DNA of 64,000 bases from LMUY01 sp965199165 (GTDB lineage: Bacteria > Pseudomonadota > Alphaproteobacteria > Acetobacterales > Acetobacteraceae), in assembly GCA_965199165.1 (NCBI GenBank), contig OZ240681.1, positions 434,001 through 498,000 on the forward strand, given 5' to 3'. How positions within the stretch are numbered: the first letter of the stretch is position 1; each line of letters opens with the position of its first letter. The notes beneath the pieces are model-generated. The model was not told the origin of the DNA. It made no database searches and was given only the letters and a program-made list of their open reading frames with translations. Positions 18,267-26,058 of this stretch are shown here, piece by piece. The translations under genes were made by a program, and so were the position numbers.

Positions 18267-18515
18267 CTAAGCGGCGGCTTCGTCGCGGAAATATGGCTCG
18301 ACGGTCCCGCTGAGCCGCATCGTCAGCGGGTTGCCTTTCCGGTCGACCGTCTTGCCGACCGTGACCCGCACCCATCCCTCGCTGACGCAGTATTCCTGCA
18401 CCGTGGTCTTCTCCACGCCGTTCAGGCGGATGCCGACAGAGCGCTCCAGCACGGTCGCGTCGTAATGCGGGCTGCTCGGGTCGGTGGACAGCCTGTCAGG
18501 CAGCGAGGTCGCCAT
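18267..18515 (-). CDS. DUF3297 family small protein
   Basis: The 82-aa soluble protein matches the DUF3297 family of short proteins seen in many alpha- and gammaproteobacteria. It keeps the family's opening LPDRLSTDPSSPHYD and the middle VGIRLNGVEKTTVQEYCVSEGWVRV. Function is unknown; there is no signal peptide or membrane segment. It converges with the FAD dehydrogenase 16 bases away and lies just downstream of the dehydrogenase-like gene at 18543-19406 on the same strand. Confidence 0.85.
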   Translation of the reverse strand: MATSLPDRLSTDPSSPHYDATVLERSVGIRLNGVEKTTVQEYCVSEGWVRVTVGKTVDRKGNPLTMRLSGTVEPYFRDEAAA

Positions 18516-18542
18516 GCGTGCTCCAGGAAAGACCGGCGTCAG

Positions 18543-19406
18543 CTACCAGCCTCCGCCCTCCTTCGCCAAGCCTCGGCCGAGGAAGGCGTCGAGCGCGCCG
18601 ACCTCCTGCTTGGGTCCTGCTTCGTCATGAGCCAGCCGCTCGTAGAGCGACGCGATGGCGGTGTAGATGTCGCGCGCCGACGCATCCTCGCCGGCGAAGG
18701 CTGCGATCTCCCGCATTTCGGCCACCCAGCGATAGGCCTTCGGATACATGTCCGGCACTTGCCGGGTGACGTAGTCCAACAGATGCGGCTGGCTGGCGGC
18801 CAGTTCGGCGGCCAACGCCGGGGCTGCGCCGCAACGGGTGGCGGCTAGCATCATGGCGGACGCGAGCGCCGTCAGGCCCTTGGTGATCCCCGCGTAGCTC
18901 ATCTTCAGGCCGGACGCAGCCCCTATCGGGCCATGCAGGTCGCTGACCCGCAGCCCATACTGCGCCAGCACGTCCAGCGCAGGCGCATCCCGGCCGGACG
19001 TGTAGAGCAGGGGCCCGGGCGTGCCGGGCTTGGGCGGCCCGCCGATGATCCCGGCGTCCACGAAGCGCACGCCGGTCGCGTCCAGCTCCGCCGCGATCGC
19101 GGCGACCGTCTGCGGGCTGACGGCGTTGCAATCGGCATACACCGGCTTGCGCACCGCATCGCGCAGGATCGGCGCAAGGGACCGCGCCAGCGCCAGCGCC
19201 TCGCCCGGCGGCAGGATCGAGAGGACGATGTCGGCCTGCGCCACCTGCCGCATGGCCACGCCTTGCATCCCCGCTGCCTTCGCACGGCCCGCGCTCGCCT
19301 GGCTGCGACCGTCCAGGACGGTCCAGACCTGCGCCCCGTGCTCGACCAAGCGCCTGCCGATGCCGGCGCCCATCGCACCCGGTGCGATCACGGTTATGAT
19401 GGCCAT
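18543..19406 (-). CDS. NAD(P)-dependent oxidoreductase, beta-hydroxyacid dehydrogenase type
   Basis: This 287-aa protein belongs to the 3-hydroxyisobutyrate / 6-phosphogluconate dehydrogenase superfamily. The N-terminal Rossmann domain starts at once (ITVIAPGAMGAGIGRRLVEHG). The C-terminal helical domain carries a lysine in GAASGLKMSYAGITKGLTAL, at the place of the family's catalytic lysine, and resembles DUF1932-type proteins. The glycine motif is GAMGAG rather than the usual GLGxMG. The ATG at 19406 is preceded by GGAGGACCGC. Substrate unknown. Confidence 0.85.
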   Translation of the reverse strand: MAIITVIAPGAMGAGIGRRLVEHGAQVWTVLDGRSQASAGRAKAAGMQGVAMRQVAQADIVLSILPPGEALALARSLAPILRDAVRKPVYADCNAVSPQTVAAIAAELDATGVRFVDAGIIGGPPKPGTPGPLLYTSGRDAPALDVLAQYGLRVSDLHGPIGAASGLKMSYAGITKGLTALASAMMLAATRCGAAPALAAELAASQPHLLDYVTRQVPDMYPKAYRWVAEMREIAAFAGEDASARDIYTAIASLYERLAHDEAGPKQEVGALDAFLGRGLAKEGGGW

Positions 19407-19476
19407 GCGGTCCTCCCTCGACGGGCCGGGCAGCGTCGCAGCCATCGGGGCTGACGCAAACCTGGCCGGTGGTGGC

Positions 19477-19797
19477 CTAATCCGAACTCGTCAGCCGCAG
19501 GCCGACGACGCCTGCCACGATCAAGACCGCGCTGGCCACCCGCAACACGCTGGTCGATTCCCCCATCAGGACGATGCCGACGATGAAGGTGCCCACGGCG
19601 CCGATCCCGGTCCAGGCGGCGTAGGCGGTGCCGAGCGGCAGGTTCTTCAACGCGAAGGTCAGCAGGAAGAAGCTGACCAGCGAGGCAAGGACGGTGACCG
19701 CGCTCCACTTCCAGTTGGTCCAGCCGGCCGCCTGCTTGGCGCTGTAGGACCACACCATCTCCAGCGCCCCGGCAACCACGACCATCAGCCATGCCAT
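19477..19797 (-). CDS. SMR family exporter, Gdx/SugE type
   Basis: This is a four-helix small multidrug resistance protein of 106 aa. The essential glutamate lies in helix 1 (GALEMVWSYSAKQAAGW). GTAYAAWTGIGAVGTFIVGIVLMGES and the end LRVASAVLIVAGVVGLRL resemble SugE, now known as the guanidinium exporter Gdx, more than the EmrE branch. It would work as an antiparallel dimer exchanging guanidinium for protons. The ATG at 19797 gives a normal length. I found no recognisable guanidine riboswitch upstream. Confidence 0.85.
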   Translation of the reverse strand: MAWLMVVVAGALEMVWSYSAKQAAGWTNWKWSAVTVLASLVSFFLLTFALKNLPLGTAYAAWTGIGAVGTFIVGIVLMGESTSVLRVASAVLIVAGVVGLRLTSSD

Positions 19798-20035
19798 GTC
19801 AGGCGTCCGCGCCAAGGCAAGAACGGCTGCCTGGGACGCGCTCAGGTGCGCGCGGATGATCATCGCTCACAGCAGCGGATACCCCCCTCAACGACTCGAC
19901 GGCCTTGCGACAGCTTCGGCCTACCGTGCTTGTCGTGCCCGGGCTACGCCTTCGCAACACGTTTCGTGACATAGGCCTATCTTGCCCGCCGGGCCAAAGC
20001 AGCCAGATGAGCCGGGCGGCGGTAGGACAAGGCAT

Positions 20036-20374
20036 ATGCGGGCGGGGCTGGTCGCGCTGGGGGGCGTCATGGTGGGGCTTGGGGGGTGTGTCGCGGCACC
20101 TCCACCGGTGTTCGTCGCTGCCGCGCCAGCACCGGTCCTGGCCTCGCCGTTGCCGGCGGCGCCGACCGGTCCGCGAACGACGAGCACCCGCCCGACAACG
20201 GCGAGTACGAGCGGTGTGGCTGCGACGGCGCAGCCGGTCCCCGTCGGCTACTATCCCGCCTTGCCGTACTACGCTCCCTATCCCGCCTATGCCGGCTACT
20301 ACCCGTATCCTTACCCCTATGCCTATCCGTTCTTCCCCGGCTATTTCGGCTTTGGGTTCAGAGGTCCATACTGA
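20036..20374 (+). CDS. Small Tyr/Pro-rich lipoprotein, function unknown
   Basis: The 112-aa product starts with a lipoprotein signal peptide whose lipobox LGGC places the lipidated cysteine at residue 18. An Ala/Pro/Thr-rich linker follows, then a tail from about residue 70 dominated by Tyr and Pro (YYPALPYYAPYPAYAGYY and similar). No enzyme motif is seen. Similar Tyr/Pro-rich tails occur in small envelope proteins of alphaproteobacteria, but I do not recognise a named family. It diverges from the SMR gene and converges on the BLUF gene 21 bases away. Confidence 0.65.
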   Translation: MRAGLVALGGVMVGLGGCVAAPPPVFVAAAPAPVLASPLPAAPTGPRTTSTRPTTASTSGVAATAQPVPVGYYPALPYYAPYPAYAGYYPYPYPYAYPFFPGYFGFGFRGPY

Positions 20375-20395
20375 ACCGTCGGACTGAAACTGGAG

Positions 20396-20872
20396 TCAGC
20401 GGATCGCGACGGTGACCCGCCGCTCATCCAACAGCCACCGCAGCAAGTTCACGACGCCGCTGGCACCCTCCCCCAGCGTATCGTCGCTCGATCTCAGGGT
20501 CGACGCCATCTTGATGTCGGCTTCTCCTGGCGAGCCGGCAAACGCCATGGTCCAGTTGCTGAAGTCGCGTTCCTTGAAGAAGTCGCACTGCAACAACTCC
20601 ACGTTCCGATGACGCCGGTCGCAGACGATATGGCCGAACAGCGACTTGACCGCGTGCGACGGACCTTCGAGGACTTGCGAGAAATTGTTGTTGTTCAGCA
20701 TCAGAGCGCCGGTGATGCCGTGTTTCGAGTTCCAGGACCTGGACCATGACAGGATATCTTTGACCTGGTCCATGACGGTGTCGTGTCCACCCTCGATGGA
20801 GATATTGCTATGGTATATCACCTTGTAGATCGGCGGCGGCGTCGGCGTGTTCAAGTGAAACGATCTGGCCAT
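20396..20872 (-). CDS. Stand-alone BLUF domain blue-light sensor
   Basis: The 158-aa protein is a BLUF photoreceptor, which binds FAD and senses blue light. The residues that form the photoactive network are present: Tyr20 (VIYHSN), Asn48, Gln66 (FSQVLEGP), Trp107 and Met109 (FSNWTMAF). GITGALML is the family core. About 40 residues follow the domain, with no output domain visible, so it should act through protein contacts. GGAG lies about nine bases before the ATG. The gene looks more AT-rich than its neighbours by eye. It is the first of three blue-light sensors beside the photosynthesis cluster. Confidence 0.92.
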   Translation of the reverse strand: MARSFHLNTPTPPPIYKVIYHSNISIEGGHDTVMDQVKDILSWSRSWNSKHGITGALMLNNNNFSQVLEGPSHAVKSLFGHIVCDRRHRNVELLQCDFFKERDFSNWTMAFAGSPGEADIKMASTLRSSDDTLGEGASGVVNLLRWLLDERRVTVAIR

Positions 20873-21336
20873 GCCGGTCTGCTCCTGCAGTAGCTTTTGC
20901 CTCTTTTTGTCGTCCGTCCATTATCAAATGATCAGCCTGACTGGATGGTCGCGGTTAAAATTCGCAAGCGGCCGTGCGCCCATCCACCGAGCGGCCAACT
21001 CGGCGAAGCTCGGGAAGTTTCGCACCCGATTCGGCTTGGCGCTTCCAACCGCCCAGTGCTCGGTGTCTGTCCGGAAAGTCGCCGTGGCGAGGCCGAGGTG
21101 CGCTTGCCCGCCGTCGCCGCCGTCCGACGCGGGCATCAAACGTCAGATTCGCACCACGAGCCGGGCGTCTCCCGAAGGCAACTCCGAGAGGACCAGGCAG
21201 GCTTCGTCCTCGCGGGCCGTGCTTATGGCGCTCCCGGGCGATACACGTGCCGTCCGACCCGGCGGGCGCGCTCTGGCGAGCAGGTGCGGGCCTGGCCAGC
21301 GGTGCGGCGCGTGTCGGTCGGTCCGCCGCGCCATCG
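20873..21336. other. Intergenic stretch without a recognisable gene
   Basis: About 460 bases lie between the BLUF start and the DUF2189 stop. The open frames here are low-complexity, Arg/Ser/Pro-rich shadows with no family features. The first 70 bases beside the BLUF gene are AT-rich and contain GATAAT read toward BLUF, a possible -10 element. No terminator, repeat or RNA was recognised. Confidence 0.4.
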
Positions 21337-22128
21337 TCACGCGATGACGCGGCGGTACAGGTGCCACGTGGCATGGCCAAGCACCGGGAGCACCACGGCA
21401 AGCCCCACCATCAGCAGTGCCGCCCCCACGGCCAGCAGGACGCCGACGGTCAAACCCCAGACTGCCATGGGGATCGGGTTCACCCACACCGCCCGCAGCG
21501 ACGTCTGGATCGCGATGGCTGCTCCGACATCATGGTCGAGCAGCAGGGGAAGCGACACCACGGTCAACGAAAGCACGCCAGCCGCGAAGAGGAAGCCGAC
21601 CAAGTTGCCGAGGATGGCGAGCCGCCTGCCCTCCGGCGTGTGGAACACATCGTGAGCCAAGCCTGCCAAAGTGGCCGGCGTCATGTCACCGATGGCGTCG
21701 TGGTAGATCGCACTGGCCGCAGCCAGCCATGCCACGAAGATCAGGACCAGCATCACCGACAGGGCTGCGATGGCGCCCAGGGACGGTGACCGCAGTACGT
21801 CGAAGCAGTTCAGCCAGGATACGTCGTCGCCGCGCTCGCGGCGGCGGCTGAGCTCATACAGGCCGAGTGCGGCGATGGGCCCGACCAGTGCAAATCCCGA
21901 CACGATCGGGAACAGCAGCGGCACCACCGCACCACCGAAGGCAGCACGCGCGGCGACCAGGCCGACGAGCGGGTAGACGATGCAAAGGAACACCAGCTGG
22001 GTTGGTGTCGCCTTAAAGTCAGCCCAGCCCTGGTGGAGGCATGTCCCCAGGTCATGGACGGCGATCCTGCGGACGTGCGGCCTGAACACTGCGGAAGGCG
22101 CAACCGCTGCTGCGACATCGTAGGCCAT
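21337..22128 (-). CDS. DUF2189 family integral membrane protein
   Basis: This is a 263-aa membrane protein with about six hydrophobic segments, matching the DUF2189 family often labelled as cytochrome oxidase subunit I-like. The family opening VRRIAVHDLGTCLHQGWADF is followed by YPLVGLVAARAAFGGAVVPLLFP and, later, FAAGVLSLTVVSLPLLLD. No haem or metal ligands can be assigned with confidence. The ATG at 22128 has GGAGG upstream. It lies between two BLUF genes, so a link to light or redox sensing is possible but is inference only. Confidence 0.85.
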   Translation of the reverse strand: MAYDVAAAVAPSAVFRPHVRRIAVHDLGTCLHQGWADFKATPTQLVFLCIVYPLVGLVAARAAFGGAVVPLLFPIVSGFALVGPIAALGLYELSRRRERGDDVSWLNCFDVLRSPSLGAIAALSVMLVLIFVAWLAAASAIYHDAIGDMTPATLAGLAHDVFHTPEGRRLAILGNLVGFLFAAGVLSLTVVSLPLLLDHDVGAAIAIQTSLRAVWVNPIPMAVWGLTVGVLLAVGAALLMVGLAVVLPVLGHATWHLYRRVIA

Positions 22129-22541
22129 GGACAACCTCCTTCCCGCCCTCGTCGGCGGTGTTGTTAGGAGAGTCGAACACGCCGACGGGCGGCAGGACGA
22201 GTGGCTTGCTGCGAGCAGGCTCCCCAATGTTAAATATTCTACCACGAAGCTCGGAACAACATGGCTGACTACACATGCATTTGATCTTGGCCTGGGACTT
22301 GGCTAACGTGCCGCACCAGGAGCCGTCGCTTGTATGTTGCCTTGTCACCGATGCTCCTGCGAGCGTCATCCTGTTCATTGACCGGCGCTTCGACGCTGCA
22401 CGTTATGTCAACCGATAATCATCTGGCTTGAGCGCGGACCGCATCAAAGAAAAGTGTTGACGACCCCATGAGGATGCAGGGAGGTAGGGGTACTAAAGGT
22501 GCCTGCCGAACCAATCCCGAAAGAGGATCGATGGGAAACTG
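22129..22541. other. Regulatory interval before the AppA-like gene
   Basis: This 413-base interval between divergent genes has no convincing reading frame. It is locally AT-rich (22225-22245 and 22420-22460) and must carry the promoters of both genes. I could not fix a -35/-10 pair. One TGT-N12-ACA match at 22162-22179 is treated as chance. Confidence 0.4.
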
Positions 22542-23831
22542 ATGATGTCCATGATGTCGTCGACCAATGCTACCGGCGTACCTGCAGGGTTGCTTTCGAC
22601 GGTTGTCTATCGCAGCCGGGCCGTTGCCGCTCTGCCTCCTTCCGCCCTGCATGATCTCACCGTCGCCGCGCAGTCCCGCAACAGCCGCGAGTCGGTGACC
22701 GGCCTGATGCTGTACGACCAGGAGCGCTTCTTCCAATGGCTGGAGGGGCCGCCGGACTGCGTCGACCGGATCATGAACTCCATCCGGAACGACTCCCGGC
22801 ACACGGACATCGAGATCCTCAACGCGCAGTCCGCCACCCGCCGCATGTTCGACGGTTGGAGCATGAAGCTCGCCGCGCAAGTGCCGGAAAGCTGGCGCGC
22901 CGACGTGATCGTCCCGCCGCAGGACGTCGTGGCGGAGCTGCACTCCAGCCCGGCGGCCGCACCCAGCCTGCTCGTCCGTTTGGTCGCGGTGTCCGTCGAC
23001 ACGACAGGGCAGCGACAGGCTGGCCAGGCAGGTCCGGCCGCGTTGAAGCGGAACACCGCGACGATCCTCGAAAGCGTGATGCTGTCGACGGTGATCCCCG
23101 CCTTGGCCGATCACCACGGGGTCTTGGCGTTGCCGGGCGCGGCTTGGCCGGTCAGCAACCGGGTGCGGGAGTTGGCGGACCTGTTGATCGCACCGGACGA
23201 AAGCGCGGCGTTCGAGCTGATCGCGGAGATGCGGGACCTCGATGGCCTGAGGCTGCCGACCTACGCGACCCTGTTCGAGCCCGCGGCGCGTCGGCTCGGC
23301 GATCTCTGGAGCGAGGATTCCTGCAGCGAGTTCGATGTCACCGTTGCCCTATGCCGCCTTCAGGCAGCGGCACGGCTGCTCTCGTCGGGCGTGCGGTCCG
23401 CGGATGCGCCCGGGCAGCCGCACCCTGTCGTGCTGGTCGCTCCAGAACCGGGTGAGCTGCATCAGCTCGGGGCGGCACTGGACATGGACGTGCTGCGCCA
23501 CGCCGGATGGTCGCCCCAATGTGCCTTCCCGGCCACGGACCTGGCGCTGCAGGACCTCGTCTCAGGTGCCTGGTTCGACGCGCTGGACCTGTCGCTGAGC
23601 TCGGCCTTCCGCCGCGACGACCGCCTGGCACGGTTGACGCGGACGATTGCCAGCGCCCGCCGGGCGTCGCTGAACCCGGCGCTGGTGGTCATCGTTGGTG
23701 GCCGGGTGTTCGTGGAAGAACGGGGCGCCGGCGCCAGCGTCGGCGCGGACCTGGCCAGCAAGACCTCGGCGGACGTGGACGAAGTGCTGTCGAACGTCTT
23801 CCGGACGCGGGAGCAGCGGAAGGCGAGCTGA
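22542..23831 (+). CDS. appA: AppA-like BLUF-SCHIC photoreceptor / PpsR antirepressor
   Basis: The 429-aa protein joins an N-terminal BLUF domain (Tyr23, Asn47, Gln65, Trp106, Met108) to a C-terminal cobalamin-binding-like domain of the SCHIC type. The latter is seen as LFEPAARRLGDLWSED near residue 245 and ELHQLG with His307, a candidate haem ligand. This is the layout of Rhodobacter AppA, which binds PpsR and releases it under low light and low oxygen. AppA's Cys-rich C-terminus is absent: no cysteine follows SPQCAF. The position next to the photosynthesis cluster and the presence of ppsR support the role; orthology is inferred. Confidence 0.82.
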   Translation: MMSMMSSTNATGVPAGLLSTVVYRSRAVAALPPSALHDLTVAAQSRNSRESVTGLMLYDQERFFQWLEGPPDCVDRIMNSIRNDSRHTDIEILNAQSATRRMFDGWSMKLAAQVPESWRADVIVPPQDVVAELHSSPAAAPSLLVRLVAVSVDTTGQRQAGQAGPAALKRNTATILESVMLSTVIPALADHHGVLALPGAAWPVSNRVRELADLLIAPDESAAFELIAEMRDLDGLRLPTYATLFEPAARRLGDLWSEDSCSEFDVTVALCRLQAAARLLSSGVRSADAPGQPHPVVLVAPEPGELHQLGAALDMDVLRHAGWSPQCAFPATDLALQDLVSGAWFDALDLSLSSAFRRDDRLARLTRTIASARRASLNPALVVIVGGRVFVEERGAGASVGADLASKTSADVDEVLSNVFRTREQRKAS

Positions 23832-23893
23832 ACGCCCGGCCGCATTTGACAGAGCGGCAAGCTTTGACAATGACTCCGCCGCGGGAGGACCGA

Positions 23894-24214
23894 ATGCCAA
23901 CTCAAGAATTCGAAGACATCCTGGGGTCGTTGCAGCAGATCGTGAGGCAAGCCTACGCGCTCGGCCGCAGCGACGCGCTGAAGCAGGTCGTCGAGGTGCT
24001 GAAGACGGACGCCGCCTCGGCGAAGCCCTTGGCCTTGCTTGGCCCGGCGGAGGAAGCGGCGCCGCTGGCGATCAAGCCTCCGTCCGAGAGCGTCACGCTT
24101 CCACCGGACCATGCGCCCGCCCCGCCCCCGCCGAGCAACGACGATCATGGCGGCACCACGTCCGGCGCGGGTCCAGCCCCTTGGTGGCGACGCCAGCCTC
24201 GCAGCATGTGGTGA
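23894..24214 (+). CDS. Hypothetical protein between AppA-like and LOV genes
   Basis: This is a 106-aa protein of unknown family. Residues 1-45 look like one or two amphipathic helices (FEDILGSLQQIVRQAYALGR, then ALKQVVEVLKTD). The rest is Pro/Ala-rich and disordered-looking, ending in a basic aromatic tail. The ATG at 23894 has GGGAGG six bases before it; an earlier ATG at 23870 is possible. It lies 62 bases after the AppA-like gene and 34 before the LOV gene on the same strand, so it is probably co-transcribed with both. A small partner or scaffold is a guess. Confidence 0.65.
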   Translation: MPTQEFEDILGSLQQIVRQAYALGRSDALKQVVEVLKTDAASAKPLALLGPAEEAAPLAIKPPSESVTLPPDHAPAPPPPSNDDHGGTTSGAGPAPWWRRQPRSMW

Positions 24215-24248
24215 CGCAGCGCCGCCAGGAGACAGGCGGGCTGCCCGC

Positions 24249-24863
24249 GTGACCCCGCCAGACACGGGGACGCCGCCGATGGGCGGCGCAGCGATCCGGG
24301 CGGCGCTGACCGCCGCCATGCAGCACAGCAGCGCACCGATGGTGTTGAGCGATCCTCATTTGCCGGACACGCCGATGGTGGCCGTCAACCAGGCCTTCGC
24401 GGAACTGACTGGCTATCCCATGGCGGAGATCGTCGGCCGGAACTGCCGGTTCCTGCAGGGCCCGCGGACCGACGCCGGGTCGCCACCCCGCATCCGGGCC
24501 TGCCTGGACGCGGGCCAGGGCTGCATCGAGTGGATCGTGAACTACCGGCGTGATGGGTCGCAGTTCTACAACCTCCTGTTCATCTCGCCCGTTCGCGATG
24601 CGGCCGGGGCGCTGCTGTTCTTCTTCGGCAACCAGCTCGACATCACGCTCGGGGCGCCGGACTGGCTCGACGAGGTCCAGTTCGGCAGCGCCCACGTGGT
24701 TCCCGCGCTGGAGGACGAGTTCCACCAACTGCTGAACGAGGTCGACGTCGCCGCGCGGACCGAGCAGCTGGAGCGGATCGTCGCCGCCGCCCACCGGCTG
24801 GCCGAGATATCCACCAAGCTACAGCCTGGCACGCTGGAGACGTTGAAGCACGCCCGGCGGTAA
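24249..24863 (+). CDS. Short LOV (PAS) blue-light photoreceptor
   Basis: The 204-aa protein has one LOV domain with the canonical photoactive motif GRNCRFLQG, Cys66 forming the FMN adduct. NYRRDGSQFYNLLFISPVRD and GNQLDIT complete the flavin pocket. About 75 residues of predicted helix follow, with no kinase, GGDEF or HTH domain, as in short LOV proteins that signal by changing dimer contacts. The start is uncertain: GTG at 24249 or ATG at 24279, both before the domain. It is the last gene of the sensor block, 166 bases before bchI. Confidence 0.9.
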   Translation: MTPPDTGTPPMGGAAIRAALTAAMQHSSAPMVLSDPHLPDTPMVAVNQAFAELTGYPMAEIVGRNCRFLQGPRTDAGSPPRIRACLDAGQGCIEWIVNYRRDGSQFYNLLFISPVRDAAGALLFFFGNQLDITLGAPDWLDEVQFGSAHVVPALEDEFHQLLNEVDVAARTEQLERIVAAAHRLAEISTKLQPGTLETLKHARR

Positions 24864-25029
24864 CGGGATGCGGTGCATGGGCGGTGCCGGTCTGGCCTTC
24901 GGCCAGCAGCTTGTCTATGTCGGCGCGGAGGGAGACCCAGTCATGCCAGGGCGAACAGGTTAGTGCAGCCAGCCGACGGGGCCGTTCCCCCCTGCACGGT
25001 GTGTCCTGCCCCGGAGACGATCCACTAGG

Positions 25030-26058
25030 ATGCGCTGGACCTACCCCTTCGCCGCGGTCGCCGGGCAGGACGAGATGAAGCTCGCCCTGCTGATGGCGGC
25101 GGTCGACCCGAGCCTCGGCGGGGTGCTGGTGTTCGGCGATCGCGGTACCGGCAAGTCCACCACCATCCGCGCCTTGGCCGCCCTGTTGCCGCCCATGGCC
25201 GTGGTGGTTGGCTGCCCCTACCATTGCGACCCCGTCCAGCCCGGCCCCTGGTGCGACACGTGTTCGGCCGGCGCCGGGCGCGAGACGACGACGGCCGCCG
25301 TGCCCGTGGTGGACATGCCGCTCGGCGCCACGGAGGACCGCGTCGTGGGCGCGTTGGACTTGGAAAGCGCCCTCGCACGCGGCGAGAAGCGTTTCGAGCC
25401 AGGCCTGCTCGCCCGTGCCAACCGCGGCTTCCTCTACATCGACGAGGTGAACCTGCTGGAAGACCACCTCGTCGACCTGCTCATCGACGTGGCAGCGTCC
25501 GGCGAGAACGTGGTCGAGCGGGAGGGCTTGAGCGTGCGCCATCCTGCCCGCTTCGTCCTGGTCGGCAGCGGGAACCCGGAAGAGGGCGAGCTGCGACCGC
25601 AACTGCTGGACCGTTTCGGCCTGTCGGTGGAGGTGCGGACGCCGCAGGACATCGCGACGCGGATCGCCATCGTACGGCGGCGCGACGAGTTCGACCGCCA
25701 ACCGGAGCGCTTCGCCCGGGAGTGGCAGGCCGAGGAGTCGGCACTGCGCGACAAGATCGTCGCCGGCAGGGAGATGCTGCCCCGGGTGCAGGTGCCGGAT
25801 GCGGTGCTGGAGGCGGCGACCCGGCTGTGCCTGCGCCTGGGCACGGATGGCCTGCGCGCCGAGCTGACGCTGCTGCGCGCGGCCCGCGCATTGGCGGCGT
25901 TGGACGGCGACTCCGTCGTGACGCAGGCGCAGCTGCTGCGCGTGGCACCCCCTGCCCTGCGGCACCGGCTGCGGCGTGACCCGCTGGACGAGGCCGGCTC
26001 GACGGCGCGGATCGCCAGGGCGGTGCAGGAACAGTTCGGCGGCGATGCAGTGGGCTGA
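25030..26058 (+). CDS. bchI: Magnesium chelatase ATPase subunit BchI
   Basis: BchI is the AAA+ motor that, with BchD and BchH, inserts Mg2+ into protoporphyrin IX, the first committed step of bacteriochlorophyll synthesis. The 342-aa protein shows Walker A GDRGTGKS at residues 36-43 and Walker B FLYIDEVNLLED. The BchI-specific YHCDP ... WCDTC insertion is present, as are sensor segments VGSGNPEEGELRPQLLDRFG. Length is normal. Its last codons overlap the bchD start, so the two subunits are probably made in step. Confidence 0.97.
   Translation: MRWTYPFAAVAGQDEMKLALLMAAVDPSLGGVLVFGDRGTGKSTTIRALAALLPPMAVVVGCPYHCDPVQPGPWCDTCSAGAGRETTTAAVPVVDMPLGATEDRVVGALDLESALARGEKRFEPGLLARANRGFLYIDEVNLLEDHLVDLLIDVAASGENVVEREGLSVRHPARFVLVGSGNPEEGELRPQLLDRFGLSVEVRTPQDIATRIAIVRRRDEFDRQPERFAREWQAEESALRDKIVAGREMLPRVQVPDAVLEAATRLCLRLGTDGLRAELTLLRAARALAALDGDSVVTQAQLLRVAPPALRHRLRRDPLDEAGSTARIARAVQEQFGGDAVG

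Noticed and set aside
19798..20035. Possible guanidine riboswitch upstream of the Gdx/SugE-type gene
   Set aside because: I looked for ykkC-I, mini-ykkC ACGR-loop hairpins and guanidine-III features and found no convincing match. A covariance-model search would decide.
20871..21347. Plus-strand frame of 158 codons beside the BLUF gene
   Set aside because: It has no ribosome site and its composition is Ser/Arg/Pro-rich without domain features. The minus-strand frames at 20924-21139 and 20955-21401 are equally unconvincing.
22162..22179. Exact TGT-N12-ACA match near the DUF2189 gene
   Set aside because: The 18-mer motif occurs by chance several times in 64 kb; there is no paired box at 8-bp spacing and no photosynthesis promoter, so I did not call it a PpsR site.
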